Below, piece by piece: positions 1 through 12,960 of a DNA stretch of 64,000 nt. Every line of letters begins with the position of its first letter. The first letter of the stretch is position 1. The translations under genes were made by a program, and so were the position numbers. The stretch covers positions 25,208,476-25,272,475 of the forward strand of contig NC_044919.1 in assembly GCF_003576645.1 (NCBI RefSeq), in the 5' to 3' direction. Below the pieces are notes generated by a model that was given only the letters and a program-made list of their open reading frames with translations, searched no databases and was not told where the DNA came from. This stretch comes from Ipomoea triloba. Taxonomy: Eukaryota > Streptophyta > Magnoliopsida > Solanales > Convolvulaceae.

Positions 1-869
1 CGGACCGAGATTGTAGTTTCATCTTCATATATAGCCTGAGCCACGGAAAGCACAAATAACTGAAAGGTTTTATTTTTCGGTACTTTGGAGGAAACTGAAA
101 TATTACCTAGAATGGCGATTGATTGGCTAGGACGGGTGTAGGCAGCCGATTGATCAGATAGACTTTACATTGGAAAGCATATGACTAGAATGTTAAAGGT
201 AAATTTGAGTGATGAAGCAACGAGAAACCCGTTTCCACACTATAGCAATGATGCCTTTCAACTGTACCATTGTGTTCAAGAATGTGAGGAGGAGTTGTAA
301 AGTGAGAAATACCATGCAGATTAAATAACAGAATAAGTTTTTTGAACTCTCCACATTGTCAGAAAATATGGAAACAATCTTATGACCAAAAAGCATTTCC
401 ACTAATCTTTTATATTGAGTTAAAATAACAAAGATATCTTATTTTTTTTCTTAGAGGCCAAGGGTACCACCATATGTATTTTGTGTATAAATCTACAAAA
501 ATAACATAATATAGGTATCCATCAGCAGATTTTTGAGTAGTTATCCATACATCTATATAAATAAGCTGGAGAGGTTTTGTACTGACCATAGATCATTAAA
601 AAAATGGAAGCTTGTAACTCTTATTAGCTAGTGTTACACGAAGTACAAGAAAAATAATTAAAAGCAAGGGAATCAAACAGAATACTAAGACAATTGAGAA
701 TATACCTTAGAATTCTATTTAACAGGTGCACAAAGCAATGATGTCAATCTAGAAGAGATGTGGAAACTACAACATTTAATTGTGGCTGCTTAGACATAGA
801 TGCACAATAAACATTATTATTTTTCCCCCTTGAGTTATGGCACCCCCTTCACGAGATCCTTCACAAAGA
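1..869. other. No gene recognised
   Basis: AT-rich sequence with no convincing coding frame. It may be the decayed continuation of the copia element at 870-4380, but I see no reverse transcriptase or integrase motif in it. Confidence 0.5.
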
Positions 870-1190
870 AACAAAAAGGAAATAATCCAACCGAAAATTT
901 GTTTGTTTCACAAAGCTGAGAAACAAAAACAATATTTTATTTGTAATTTAGGGACACAAATTACTCCAGCTAATAAAAGGTCACGATCATTAATAGGAAC
1001 AGTAGTATGACCAGTATGAGAAATGTTAAGGATTTTACCATCATCAAAGAAGATTTCATCTAAACTATCGTAATCTAAAAAATTTTGTAGGGACGCTAGA
1101 TTTGATGTAGCATGACGAGAGCCGCCACTATCAAATAACCATTGAGTAGTATCAATTGGTGCTGTTGTGGTGGTGGAATTAATAGTAGGA
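870..1190 (-). pseudogene. Copia retrotransposon fragment (protease region)
   Basis: The reverse strand reads openly for about 75 codons with TTQWLFDSGGSRHAT, the copia aspartic protease signature (DSGA/G-x-x-H), followed by NISHTGHTTVPINDRDLLLAGVI-like sequence typical of the protease to GAG-pre-integrase region. It is cut off on the left and interrupted upstream by the hAT-like element at 1225-2118. Only a remnant of pol remains. Confidence 0.75.
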
Positions 1191-1224
1191 GTCTGAGTAG
1201 TATTAAAGCCTGAATGTTATCTAG

Positions 1225-1394
1225 TAGGGGTGGGAATAGGTCAGGCCCCTACATAGGAGCCTACGGCCTGGCCTACTTAGGGTCTAGCCTGGCCTAGCCT
1301 ATTTAGTAAAAAGGCCAGGCCTAGGCCTAATTAGAAGCCTAGCCTACGAGCCCGCAGGCCTAGCCTATTTATATATAAATAAATAAATAAATAA

Positions 1395-1434
<40 letters not shown>

Positions 1435-2118
1435 TGTATACATAACCTACAACCCTAATTCCCAATACCCAAATCCCAAATACTACTTACTAATTAGTAA
1501 ACAGTGCTAGATATTACTAGTTACTATTGCTATGATGCTAATACAAATTGCTAATAAGTAGTGTTACTAATTACTAGTAATAATTCTGCTAGTCGTTTAG
1601 TGTTTACAGTTTACTAGCAATTAGTAAAATAGTAATACTAATGTAATATGAGCCTACTAGCAATTGATTGCAGGATTTATAGATTTGTAGTAATACTAGT
1701 AATTAATAAACAATGTATTGTTGAATTTTGTATTACGAACTTTTACTTATTAAACTTGTGGTGTTGGATATTGTATTATGAAATATGAACTTATGATTTT
1801 GTCATTCATTATAAAATATGAACTTAAGTATTTTTTTAATAAATTTTTTACAGGTATACTTCAAAACGCTTAAAAATGTAGGCCTTAAATATGTTCGAAG
1901 CCTATTCAGGATTTATTTTGAAGCCTTTTTAAAGGCCTATATATTAAATAGGCTTTTAAAAAGGCTTTAGGCCAGGCCAGGCCAACTGTAGGCTCAGGCT
2001 TGAACCTAAAAAAAAGCCTACATACAGGCTCAGGCCCAGGCTCAGGCTTTCGATTTCCATAATAGGCCCAGGCCTAATTTTATAAAGCCCGGCTCGGCCT
2101 AGCCTATTTCCACCCCTA
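1225..2118. mobile_element. Non-autonomous hAT-like element (894 bp) in copia
   Basis: Terminal inverted repeats TAGGGGTGGGAATAGG and CCTATTTCCACCCCTA (15 of 16 paired). The 8-bp target duplication is nearly exact: TTATCTAG (1217-1224) and GTATCTAG (2119-2126). The interior has arrays of GGCCTAGCCTA-type words near both ends and an AT-rich core with an (AT)n tract. No transposase is present. Confidence 0.8.
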
Positions 2119-2723
2119 GTATCTAGTCTAACATTGTTCTCCCTAAGAAAGCGTGCAAGTTTCCTACAAAAACAAGTTTCATGCCTAGAGTTGTGGAAAA
2201 AATGACAGACCTTACCATTCTAATCTCCAATAGCAGAAAAACGACTCTAATTGCCAATAGGCTGTGAATTGGAGTTTGACATATTATCTGTCTTTGGACC
2301 AGAAAAGGACCTCAAAGATATGACACGACTGCGAGAAGCGTTGGCAAAGCTAGCAGTTAATTTCTCCCAAGTGTTTACACTAGTAGTAGTTGAGGCGAGT
2401 ATTGGCTTAATGTCCCAGCAACTCCCCAAAAGTGCGCTAAGAAGAATTTGGTCTTAGCGATACCACACTTGATAGGCTGGATTCAGAGCCGTACGAACAA
2501 TATCGAAAAATACCGCAAGAACTGCGGTTGTCCCGTCAACATAATTGGCAAGACCAGGTCCTATGTGCATAGCGTAAACTTGCATACGTCAAATAGAGAA
2601 ATTGGTAGAGGTAAGTTTAGTAGGGAAATTGATTGGTGTTGATAATGTAATGATAGAAGTGTCATTAGTGATTGACATGAGATCACAAATTAGGTTCTTG
2701 AGATAGATAAAGAAGGGAAGCAA

Positions 2724-2789
<66 letters not shown>

Positions 2790-2804
2790 TACTCGTTTTG
2801 AGTA
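1399..2804 (+). repeat. Exact 1.4-kb duplication, copy 1
   Basis: This segment recurs at 2806-4211 with a constant offset of 1407. The (AAT)n tract has the same length in both copies (70 bases between the same landmarks). The copies meet at a single N (2805). Confidence 0.9.
2127..2700 (-). pseudogene. Copia gag fragment, first copy
   Basis: The reverse strand holds a gag-polyprotein (UBN2-type) segment, SCWDIKPILASTTTSVNTWE then SFANASRSRVISLRS, with gag/protease linker sequence toward 2130. Several stops interrupt it. It continues the element whose protease lies at 870-1190; the hAT-like element separates the two. Confidence 0.65.
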
Positions 2805-2805
2805 N

Positions 2806-2841
<36 letters not shown>

Positions 2842-4130
2842 TGTATACATAACCTACAACCCTAATTCCCAATACCCAAATCCCAAATACTACTTACTAA
2901 TTAGTAAACAGTGCTAGATATTACTAGTTACTATTGCTATGATGCTAATACAAATTGCTAATAAGTAGTGTTACTAATTACTAGTAATAATTCTGCTAGT
3001 CGTTTAGTGTTTACAGTTTACTAGCAATTAGTAAAATAGTAATACTAATGTAATATGAGCCTACTAGCAATTGATTGCAGGATTTATAGATTTGTAGTAA
3101 TACTAGTAATTAATAAACAATGTATTGTTGAATTTTGTATTACGAACTTTTACTTATTAAACTTGTGGTGTTGGATATTGTATTATGAAATATGAACTTA
3201 TGATTTTGTCATTCATTATAAAATATGAACTTAAGTATTTTTTTAATAAATTTTTTACAGGTATACTTCAAAACGCTTAAAAATGTAGGCCTTAAATATG
3301 TTCGAAGCCTATTCAGGATTTATTTTGAAGCCTTTTTAAAGGCCTATATATTAAATAGGCTTTTAAAAAGGCTTTAGGCCAGGCCAGGCCAACTGTAGGC
3401 TCAGGCTTGAACCTAAAAAAAAGCCTACATACAGGCTCAGGCCCAGGCTCAGGCTTTCGATTTCCATAATAGGCCCAGGCCTAATTTTATAAAGCCCGGC
3501 TCGGCCTAGCCTATTTCCACCCCTAGTATCTAGTCTAACATTGTTCTCCCTAAGAAAGCGTGCAAGTTTCCTACAAAAACAAGTTTCATGCCTAGAGTTG
3601 TGGAAAAAATGACAGACCTTACCATTCTAATCTCCAATAGCAGAAAAACGACTCTAATTGCCAATAGGCTGTGAATTGGAGTTTGACATATTATCTGTCT
3701 TTGGACCAGAAAAGGACCTCAAAGATATGACACGACTGCGAGAAGCGTTGGCAAAGCTAGCAGTTAATTTCTCCCAAGTGTTTACACTAGTAGTAGTTGA
3801 GGCGAGTATTGGCTTAATGTCCCAGCAACTCCCCAAAAGTGCGCTAAGAAGAATTTGGTCTTAGCGATACCACACTTGATAGGCTGGATTCAGAGCCGTA
3901 CGAACAATATCGAAAAATACCGCAAGAACTGCGGTTGTCCCGTCAACATAATTGGCAAGACCAGGTCCTATGTGCATAGCGTAAACTTGCATACGTCAAA
4001 TAGAGAAATTGGTAGAGGTAAGTTTAGTAGGGAAATTGATTGGTGTTGATAATGTAATGATAGAAGTGTCATTAGTGATTGACATGAGATCACAAATTAG
4101 GTTCTTGAGATAGATAAAGAAGGGAAGCAA

Positions 4131-4196
<66 letters not shown>

Positions 4197-4211
4197 TACT
4201 CGTTTTGAGTA
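2806..4211 (+). repeat. Exact 1.4-kb duplication, copy 2
   Basis: Second copy, starting inside the (AT)n tract of the hAT-like element and containing its right part (to about 3525) plus the copia gag fragment (about 3534-4107, - strand). It runs on into the copia primer-binding site without a break. Probably an uncollapsed contig overlap. Confidence 0.88.
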
Positions 4212-4220
4212 TATTAGGCA

Positions 4221-4230
4221 CTTGATACCA
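4221..4230 (-). other. Copia primer-binding site
   Basis: The reverse strand reads TGGTATCAAG directly after the putative LTR end (CACA). This matches the usual copia initiator-tRNA PBS (TGGTATCAGAGC) with small changes. Confidence 0.65.
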
Positions 4231-4376
4231 TGTGAAGGTTTGAAGCATAATATATTATTCAAAGAGAAGAATACACAGTAAAATATATAGAGCTATACAC
4301 TAGGATTCTAAGGGAAGTTACAACAGACTACATGCTCATTCTACACTCACAAATAGAGAAAGCGTATGACAATAAC
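4231..4376 (-). mobile_element. Probable copia 5' LTR (short)
   Basis: The sequence next to the PBS has LTR features on the - strand: CTCTATATATTTTACTG (TATA-like) and an end in CTTCACA. The outer border at 4376 is a guess from the TG/CA rule; no partner LTR was found in the window. Confidence 0.4.
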
Positions 4377-4729
4377 AAATAAATAATACAATTATAATTA
4401 GTCCTTGATATGTTGGGCTATCCCTATAAAACTATCAAACTTGGTCAAAGATTTTACTTCTTTTGGAGTTCATCCTATACTCCTCTCGAGCTTAGGTTGT
4501 AAATGATGTGATTACTCTGAGCTTGCTTTTTGTTGTTATGCTTTGTTACCTTTAGTTTACTGCTTGGACCAATAAGGTTGGTTGTAGAGGTGGACTTTTC
4601 TATTTCCTTGTAGTCCATGTCTTAACTTGTTATCTTTACTTTAATGAACTTTAGTACTTGATTATCTTATCTTTATGAATTAAATGAGCAATATTTTTTG
4701 TCAAATCTATTAGTTGTGACTAAGAGCTT

Positions 4730-5000
4730 GAAGATAGATAAAAACTATAGGGTGGCAGCTCGAAGAGCCGAGTTCACAATCCTACCATCGAAACCTGCAC
4801 TTATTGCTAGTAAGTATAAGGAAATAAAGTTGTGCATTCACTACTAGCCATAGCTTTTGGTGTAGTAGTAAGCGCTTGATCCTAATAATTGGTATCAGAT
4901 CAGGTAACGAGTTTGAAATCCATTGCAGGGAGGTAGATTGTAGGCTTGGAGAGTCGAGTCTAATATCTTACCATACAAAAACCAAGTCTTATTTTGTCTT
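4730..5000 (+). mobile_element. Dimeric SINE-like repeat
   Basis: A body segment, then ataaggaaataaagttgtg, then a tRNA-like head (agcttttggtgtagtagtaag, B-box-like gagtttgaaatcc) and a second body. Same order as the copies in the CDPK introns. Confidence 0.5.
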
Positions 5001-5660
5001 TAAATTATTTTTTGCATGTTTAGCATTCTATCAATTATTTTTGAAAAATTAGAAAATCAAATAATTATAATTCTCAAATTTTGTTTTTTGATTTACAATC
5101 TTCTCTTAATCAGACATTTTTACCTTCTAAGGTGCATTTTCAGTTAGAGCAATATGAAGCTTGGGTATTGCTTTGATAAACTATTTATTTGAGTATATAA
5201 TGTCCCCTATCTTAACCCATTTTGAGCATAATTTGGCTTAGAAAGTTATAAATTAAGATTAATTCATGTGTCTTTATCTATAGTTGTTCCTATTTATGCA
5301 ACAAAGGAAAATAAAAAAGCATATTGGATTACTTTTAGTCGAGTTTGGAGCTAAGGAGTCATTGAATAGGAGTAAATAACACTTTTGGAGTATATCAGAA
5401 TGAGATTAGGTGAAGCAAGGACGTGGTAGTACCCTGGTAGGAGCACGAGCGTTGACAAATTCGTGGTCGTTCCTGTCTATGAACGCAACCAGCTTCACAC
5501 CTGTGAGAGATGTTATTTGTGCAAACGGGTGGCGGCACGTGTCATTGCCCATGTGCTTGTCCCAATTTCGCATTTTTATTATGTGTTTTCAGACTTGAGA
5601 AAGTGGATTCGAACCCTAGGCAGGAGATAGGTTTTTCCTTATTCCAAAAGTAAATATTCT
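5001..5660. other. No gene recognised
   Basis: AT-rich, then a moderately GC-rich stretch (5400-5600) with ggagcacgagcgttgacaa-like sequence resembling the Ty3-like LTR fragment near 11690. No convincing coding frame. Confidence 0.4.
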
Positions 5661-5699
5661 TCTTTAAAAAAAAAAACCAACAAACCCAAAAATATTAAT

Positions 5700-6371
5700 T
5701 CGAAAGGTTCATACAACCTGAAATACAACGAGGAATATAACCAAAAAACGCATACAACACATAGTTTGGATTACAAAGGGGTTTCCTTGTCATATTATGG
5801 GCTTAAAGATTACCACCACGAGGTACAAACACAAGAGTAACAGACTCCAACTACTGCATAATAGTGTGAATATCATGAATGAGAGCACCAAATGGGGTAT
5901 TGTTCACCCCTTGTTCCACCGCTCTAGTCACAACCTGAGTGTCAGTTTCCACGATCACTCTTCGCCACTCATTCTTTTAATCCAACTCAGTACCTCCCGA
6001 GCCCCCATCACCTCCGCTTCACGAATTGTGAAAAGCCCTTGAACTTTAATTTATGCGTTACTACCTCGTGCACAACCCCTCCTCATTTGGAATTACCCAC
6101 CCAAACCCCATGCACTGGTTCTCATAATCCATAGCGACATCTATGTTAATTTTAAGATAATTTCTTGGGGAGGAGACCATTCCACCGAATGCACAGACTG
6201 ACCAGAAGAAGAACTTTGCGCAAAAAACATTCCTTGAGCGTTCTTCCATGCTGTAACAAACAATAGAGCATGTTGCACCAAGGTCCTTGGATCCTTAAAC
6301 TGGCTATTCCACACCATATCATTTCGATTATCCCAAATAGCCCAACAAACCACTACCACCTTCTTAATCAT
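5700..6371 (-). pseudogene. LINE RNase H remnant
   Basis: The - strand reads YLKINIDVAMDYENQCMGFG (RNase H strand 1 with its Asp), then sequence fitting the EA-x-x-R-E-L/A helix and an N-x-x-AH-like end, with stops. It closes ORF2 of the - strand LINE. Confidence 0.65.
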
Positions 6372-8400
6372 CTATAAGGACAAAGAGAACCACATATCAC
6401 ACACCCAAATAGGAATATACTTCACTAACCCCAGCCCCCACTCATCACTTACGATCCGCCAACACGCATGAGCGAAATTACAATTTGCAAATATATGAAC
6501 TGCAGATTCAACTAAACTACCACACATCGGGCAAATAGGATGACATCTCACCTGCTTTATAAGCAAAACATCTTTAGTTGGCAACTTGTTAGTGCACAAT
6601 GTCTAGAAAATACACTTTATTTTGGAGGAATATTTAGATTCCACAGTCTTGTCCAACCAAAATCCCTCTCAACACCAAAAATCTTTGTTACAAGCCTATA
6701 AGCACTACAAACAGTATAGATTCCATTACATTTTTCCCCCAAAATAAATTATCGTTCATAGAATAGGAAGGAGTATAAAAGCTGAGAATAAGAGACCCAT
6801 CCCGTTAACAAAAAAGATCCCAGACCAAATCCACACCCCAAATTGTAGTATTAGCATGGAAAAGAAACCGAACAAGGCGGTTGTCTAGATAACTAGGATT
6901 TGGTGTAGAAATATAAAGATCATTTGAATCTGACAACCAAGGATCCCCCCAAATCCTCACCTCATTCCCATCCCCGATCCTCCATCTAGTTCCCTCTCTC
7001 AACAGACCCTGGGTTTCACAAATGCTAAAGCATACAAAAGATGGATTTGATCCCACCCTAGCCTCTAAAAAGGAACAATTAGAGAAATATCGAGCTTTAA
7101 ACACTCTAGTAACCAAAGATTCAGGTTCAGTAATAAACTTCCACCCTTCTTTTCCAAGCATAGCAAGATTCATTTCCCTCACCATTCTAAACCCCATTCC
7201 CCCAAATTTCTTAGGTTTTTACAAATCAGCCCACGTACTCTACCTGATTCCCCCTACGCTGGCATACACCACCCCACCAAAAAGAATTCATTAATTTCTC
7301 AGTCTCATCACTCAAACCCTTTGGCAGCAACAAAACATTCATGGCATAGTTTGAGACACTTTGAAGAACAGTTTTAAGCAACACCTCACAACCCGCTTTG
7401 GACAGAAACGGTTCGCCCCAATGAAGAATCTTGTTTCCCACCTTCTCACGCACAAACCCCAAAATTTCCCATTTTCACCGCCCCACATACCTCGACAGTC
7501 CCAAATATCTACCCCTCACAGCATGTTAATGAATCCCAAGAGTTTTACAAACAACCTCCTTATCCTCCCTCCCCACATTGTTTAAAAAACAATAACAGTA
7601 TTATCAAAATTTACCTACTACCCATTCGCCTGCTCATACTCCCTCAAAACCTCCCTTATAACCCCTACTTCTAGATTATTTTCCCTAAAAAAGAACAAAC
7701 AATCATCTACAAAAAAAAAAAAAAAGATGAGAGATTCTAGAAGCTCCCCTAGCTACACTCACATAATGTAAACTACATGTCGCCTCTTGCACCCTCACAG
7801 ACAAGGTGATAAAGGATCTACTTGCCTCAATTCTCTAGAAGGATTAATCAACCCCCACTCCTTCCCCTCAACCAGAACAGTTGAAATGCACTCCTTCATC
7901 AAACTCACTCACCGACCACTAAACCCTATCTTACACATAACTCTCTCCAAAAAATCCCACTCCACCCGATCATATGCTTTACTCATATCAACCTTCAAAG
8001 CCCCATAACCCCCTATCCCCCTTAACCTGATTCATAACATGATTTGCTTCAAAGGCAAGTAACAGATATCAATAATTGACCTCCCGGGGATGAAAGCACT
8101 TTGAGCTTAAGAAATTACAAAATTTAACACCCCCTCAACCTATTTGCTAAAACCTTTGCTACAATATGATAATTTACATTACAAAGGGATATAGGTCAAA
8201 AATCAGACATCATCTCTGGGTTTTTCTTCTTTGGGATTAAAACAATATGAGTGTTATTCATAAAATCAAGCAAATGACCAGTAGTAATGAAATTTTGATA
8301 GAAAATTACTACCTCATCTTCCACAACGTCCTAGTGAGTCTAAAAAAAAACCTGGAGATAAACCATCAGGTCCTAGGGATTTATCTTGATAAATTGCAAA
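6372..8400 (-). pseudogene. LINE reverse transcriptase and zf-RVT remnant
   Basis: The - strand has DKSLGPDGLSPGFF (RT palm start, near 8380), a damaged FFVDDCLFFF active-site box (near 7700), KAGCEVLLKTVLQSVSNYAM, NSFWWGG, EGWKFITEPESLVTRVFKARYF and the zf-RVT motif CPMCGSLVESAVHIFANC (near 6500). Many stops; not functional. Confidence 0.8.
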
Positions 8401-9081
8401 AATGGTCGCATTAACCTCCTCTGCTGAGACCTGCCAAACCAGTGCCTCATTCTACTCATCCATAATCTATCGAGAGACGCACTCTATGACTGGTCAATCA
8501 TCTCCCTCCTCTGTAGCATATAGACTTAGAAATAATCAACCATCACAATTGCTTTGCCCTACTCATCATTCGCCATCTCTCCACTTGTGTTTCTTAGGCC
8601 ATGGATATAATTTCGTTTACGCCGGCCATTCACAGAAGAGTGAAAGAAGCGACTATTTGTATCACCTCCAGTATACCACCATTCTTTCGCACACTACTTC
8701 TACCTATCACTATAGGATTGAACTAGAGCCAGATATTTCTTCTATACTTCCCCAAACTCCCTCACACCCAATCAGTCTTACTCTGCAAACTCCCCATCTA
8801 AATCTAATACTACCAAATCCCCACAACCTCCTCCTTTCCACACCTTCCATAGGCTCCTAGTCACACACCAGCCACCACCTCCCTGCACTCCCGAATTCTA
8901 CCCGAAGCATTCTTAGACCGCGACCAGCGCACAAAAACCATCTTCCTTGCTATGTTCATAATCAAATGCAAAGGCATGTGGTCACTGCTACTTCCCTCTA
9001 TCGACCACGCCCTAGTATTAGGGAAAAGGTCTCACCTCACCAAAGCTCTGAAACCAGAACCCTATCTAATTTTTCCCTAAC

Positions 9082-9623
9082 CTAGTTATCAGTTCCCCTA
9101 CCCCTATCCCAAGTAAATTGATATCCTTCAAAACCAAAGTCTGTCAAACCACTCTCTTGTATCGCCTCACAAAAACCCTTATGCAACCACTCAAGGTGCG
9201 AAACCCTGTCCATCTTCTCCCCCTCTGACATAATATCGTCAAAATCCGCCATTGTAAGTCGAGGCAAAGAGTTTAGAGTTGATAAGTACCGTAGCAAATC
9301 TTAAGAATATCGGCGCTGGTGCTTCTCAGGAAAACCATAGAACCCCGTGAACCTCCACCGCGGTTGATTCTGCTGTGACACAATGGTGTCAATATAGTGA
9401 TTTGAATACCTGATGACTTCCACATCCAACCCCCCCTTTCCAACGAATATTGAGGTCCCCACTTTTCCCCCACCATGTCAACAGTAAAACAAAAGTCATA
9501 CTTCAAACGTACCCGCATTCTCTCCATCCTATTAGTATTAAACAAAGTTTCAGACAAAAATAAAATATTAATTCTTTTTAAGGACAAAGCCCAATAACAG
9601 TTGAACTGACAGTGGATTTCCAA
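9082..9623 (-). pseudogene. LINE endonuclease remnant
   Basis: Apurinic endonuclease-like fragments: NILFLSETLFNTNRMERMR, then DFDDIMSEGEKMDR and SGLTDFGFEGYQFTWDRGRG, the standard order of a plant LINE EN domain. It has frameshifts, and the usual GDFND is changed to ADFDD. Confidence 0.75.
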
Positions 9624-9649
9624 GCCCGTGGTAGTTCCAACTAAAACAA

Positions 9650-10690
9650 CTCATTGGGCTCGGTGGGCATGGTTATTAGAGCCCACCTCCACAGACACGG
9701 TTAGATTATTTTCTTCAACAAGCATTGGACTAATCCAATTACCCGGCCCACTCTCTTCACCCTCCTCATAAACCCTACACCTCCTCTTCTGATCCGAAAC
9801 AATCACCCCTTCCCCCTCAACCCCCTCATAATTAGCATTAATATCCCTCACATTTATGTCATCCTCAACGTTCTGTCCATAAACCTTTCCAACAACATGT
9901 AACGATTTCCCCATCATTGCCAACTACATTAATTCGTCACCATTTTTGATCGTTACGCTACACATTCCAGTAGCGACAGTCGAAGCCACCACCACTGGTG
10001 AATCTAGAACCAGCCATTTGTTCAGAGTTCTCGCCACATTTCCCCTCGAATCCCCAACCCTCAGCCACACACCATAGAGCTTCTCTTTCCCGTCCACCGG
10101 TTTATCAAAATCTAGTGAATAAAACTTATCAACATGGCCAATTATACCGTAGTGGAAGTAGAATGAAGGCAAACGTTCATATCAGAAATCAATCCAAAAC
10201 CAATCACCCCCGGTCTCTTTAGTTTCATTTTTGGTTTCAAAGGTTTCATAATAACCAACTTTTTTCTAACACGCATAAACGACCTTGGCATTCCATCAAA
10301 ATTTTGTTCGTCAGCCAATTCAAATTCGCCCACATAATTTCCAATAACCTTTGTAGCCCTTTCAGACCAAAAGCCCACCGGAAGATTGTGATCTTCAATC
10401 CAAAAACATGTCGTATCCAACTCAACAGTCATTGGATTATCCCCTTCATGAGACGATGTAATAGCACTAGGTTTTGGTCAAACGTCCACGTGCCATCGTT
10501 CAGAACGCATGCTATATCCCTCTGATGGTAAAAGGTAAACAAAAATCTACTTTCACCGAAATCCCGTATATTAATGCCTCTGACCAGACGCCAAGTAGTA
10601 GCCATGACGTCTCGAAAACCACCAACTTTACCGGTCTTTCAGTAACTACCCTACCAACAGCCAAGAATCGGAAGTCGATAGCTTGTTAAA
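9650..10690 (-). pseudogene. LINE ORF1 (DUF4283/zinc-knuckle) remnant
   Basis: The - strand fragments contain FWIEDHNLPVGFWSERATKV and GNYVGEFELAD, then FMRVRKKL, the typical plant LINE ORF1 middle region. A C-terminal knuckle region follows as LPSFYFHYGIIGHVDKFYSL, in which the expected Cys positions are Tyr and only the His is kept. Frames change several times, so it cannot encode a working nucleic-acid-binding protein. It closely parallels ORF1 of the + strand LINE at 50075. Confidence 0.75.
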
Positions 10691-10899
10691 GAACATCTTT
10701 GTCATCAAGAATCACTCCGGCCGCATCATCCACAATACTCAACGCCTCACAAGCTTCAACCAGACCACTCGTGCACTCAAGAAAACAGGATAAAAAAACA
10801 CTAACAAGTAGACAGAGAACCACTCTACACAAAAACTTAGAAAGTCACTCCGAGAGAGAAAGAGAGAAAGAGATGGAGAAAAAAAAAGTAAAATGAATA

Positions 10900-11480
10900 T
10901 TCTAAGCACTCACTTTAAACACAAATATTCTTTTGAAATTTAAGATTTAGGCATTTGCTTCTTTATTTTTGTAAGCATTACATCAAAGATTCTACTTCAA
11001 ATTAAAAGTTTGGTTGAATCATTTCTATTTGAAGATAAGTCTTTTCATTGTTTTTATCTTTTTAGCTTTAATGATAATGTCTTTTACCTATGTTTTTGCA
11101 TTATTTGCCTACAATACGTGTGAGTAGTTGTATTTAGGATTTGGGTTGAGGTGTGTTTGAGTTTCTTAATTCCAGCCAATTCGATAATTATTATTGTATA
11201 GCTCATTCTAGGGTTCCTAATGTTGTGGGAAATCTTGAGTATTCTTGTGTTAAGGTGTGGTGAACAACATTCTTAGCACTAATCTTGGTAGGGAATTCAA
11301 TCTCAACGAATGTTGGATTAACATTCCCATAGCCTATTGTAGCAACCCATTCTTCCTATATGGAAATAGGGAGGTTAGGGACATTGGATTGCTTGGGCCT
11401 TGTTGTATGGGAATTGATGCATCACGAAGTAGGACAATTTCCATCTTGATAGGTGCCAAAGATATCTAGGTAGAGGGTCT
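10900..11480. other. No gene recognised
   Basis: AT-rich. A 70-codon open frame at 11257-11469 has no recognisable motif and I do not call it. Confidence 0.4.
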
Positions 11481-11484
11481 AATA

Positions 11485-12960
11485 TGGGGGTGAAATCGTG
11501 TTATTTGGTATCATTTTGTGGTTAATTTATGGTGCAATATGCTCTAATGTGATAATCTTTGCAAAGCTCTATCAATTTGTGCACTTTGAAAGGTTTTGAA
11601 GGTTTTGGAGCTTGAGGAGGAAAGCATATAGACTTACAAATGAACAACCAAGAAATGAAGTTGAATGGAAGGATCCACGAAGAGCCCACGAGCGTGGACA
11701 ACTCGTGGGAATGGAACAAAAAGTTCCAAGCTACCAACCACAAGCTAGAAAGTGGCGTGGGTGGATAAGTGGCCAGTCCACGAGCGATCCATGCTCGTGG
11801 ATGGGCTCGTGCACATCTCTTGGGCGTGAGAATTAAAATGTTCAAGTGGAGGGAAGCTATTTAAAGGTCTATATTAGATATTTTTAGGAAGTTAGCTTCA
11901 TTTTAGAAAGTCAATTTCATATTGTAAAAAGAGAAATTGTAGAAGAACACACTTTACTCTTAGATCAATCTTGTAATTGAAGATCAACATTGAAGTCAAT
12001 TGTTTTGGATTTTGATTGCAACTTCTTAGGTAATTTCTAATCTCTAGCTTGGATTACATTTCAATTTACTTTCAATTGCTTTTCTCAATTGGTGAAATTA
12101 GGTTAATCTTGTTTTCAATTTCAAGCATGAGTAGCTAATTCCTTTTATAGGATTTGAATTGTGAAGTGGGGCATGATGCTAGTGTAGTTCTTTAATTCTC
12201 AATTAGGAGATTGAGTTGCATTGAATGGATGAATTGTTCTTGTTATTTGTTGGTGAATTGTATGCTTCTTTGCGTGTGGCCATCTCTCAGAATGTTCAAA
12301 GGCACCAATGCTAAGCAAGAAATTGCTAGGGTTGATGTAGCTCCAATGAACAATGATTTCTTACTTCTAGACCGAAAGGGATGAGTAGGAGAGGTAGTGT
12401 AGGCTATGTGTTTGTGAAAATGTCCCTTAACTCTTTGGTTACCTAAAACGTACCCCAAAACTAAGGCAAGCCTAGTAGACTGAAAGGAGAACAGTATTAG
12501 CAAAACCTCCCAAGAATAACCATCTTTGCAATGCAATCTACCTAAACCATAAGTACACTGTGATGCATCATGGCTCACTAGCAATTCATTTCCTAGCTTT
12601 TTCTATTTGAATTCAAACAATATTCTTTGCATTTGTTTACTACAACATTCTTTGATTCTTTGTGACATGGAGTGTGAGAATCATGCAACCTATTCCATTA
12701 ATTGAAAGCTTTGTTAACACCTCCAATTTGTATATATTCCCTTGAGACCGACACAACCCGGAGTTAGCCCCAACAATCTTTGATTTTCTCCCACATAAAC
12801 CGAATAAATCACATCTTCAACTCGGGTTGGCTTGACCACGAAAGTGCAATGGCTTGTAAACCCGGGTTGGTGTTGCTATCCTTGAAACCCCGATTACGTT
12901 ATTTTCTCTCTTCAATCCTTTAGGTGTCGGCATTTAGAATTGCATGCTCCCTCACCAAAA
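11485..12960. mobile_element. Probable Ty3-type LTR remnant
   Basis: Noncoding. It contains short inverted words (cacgagcgtggacaactcgtgg near 11690; tgctcgtggatgggctcgtg near 11790) and a 3' section with cccttgagaccgacacaacccggagt, which parallels the 3' end of the solo LTR at 55548-56932. No TSD or partner LTR was found. Confidence 0.4.

Larger units (their letters stand above)
5665..10890 (-). mobile_element. Decayed full-length-type LINE
   Basis: Read on the - strand: CT-rich leader (about 10890-10690), ORF1 remnant, endonuclease, reverse transcriptase, zf-RVT and RNase H, all broken by stops and shifts. Possible diverged TSD: GTAAATATTCT at 5650 and a similar GTAAAATGAATATTCT at 10888. 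The borders are approximate. Confidence 0.8.

Noticed and set aside
11612..11845. Overlapping frames of 74 and 107 codons on both strands
   Set aside because: They cover an inverted-word LTR-like region and encode no recognised motif.
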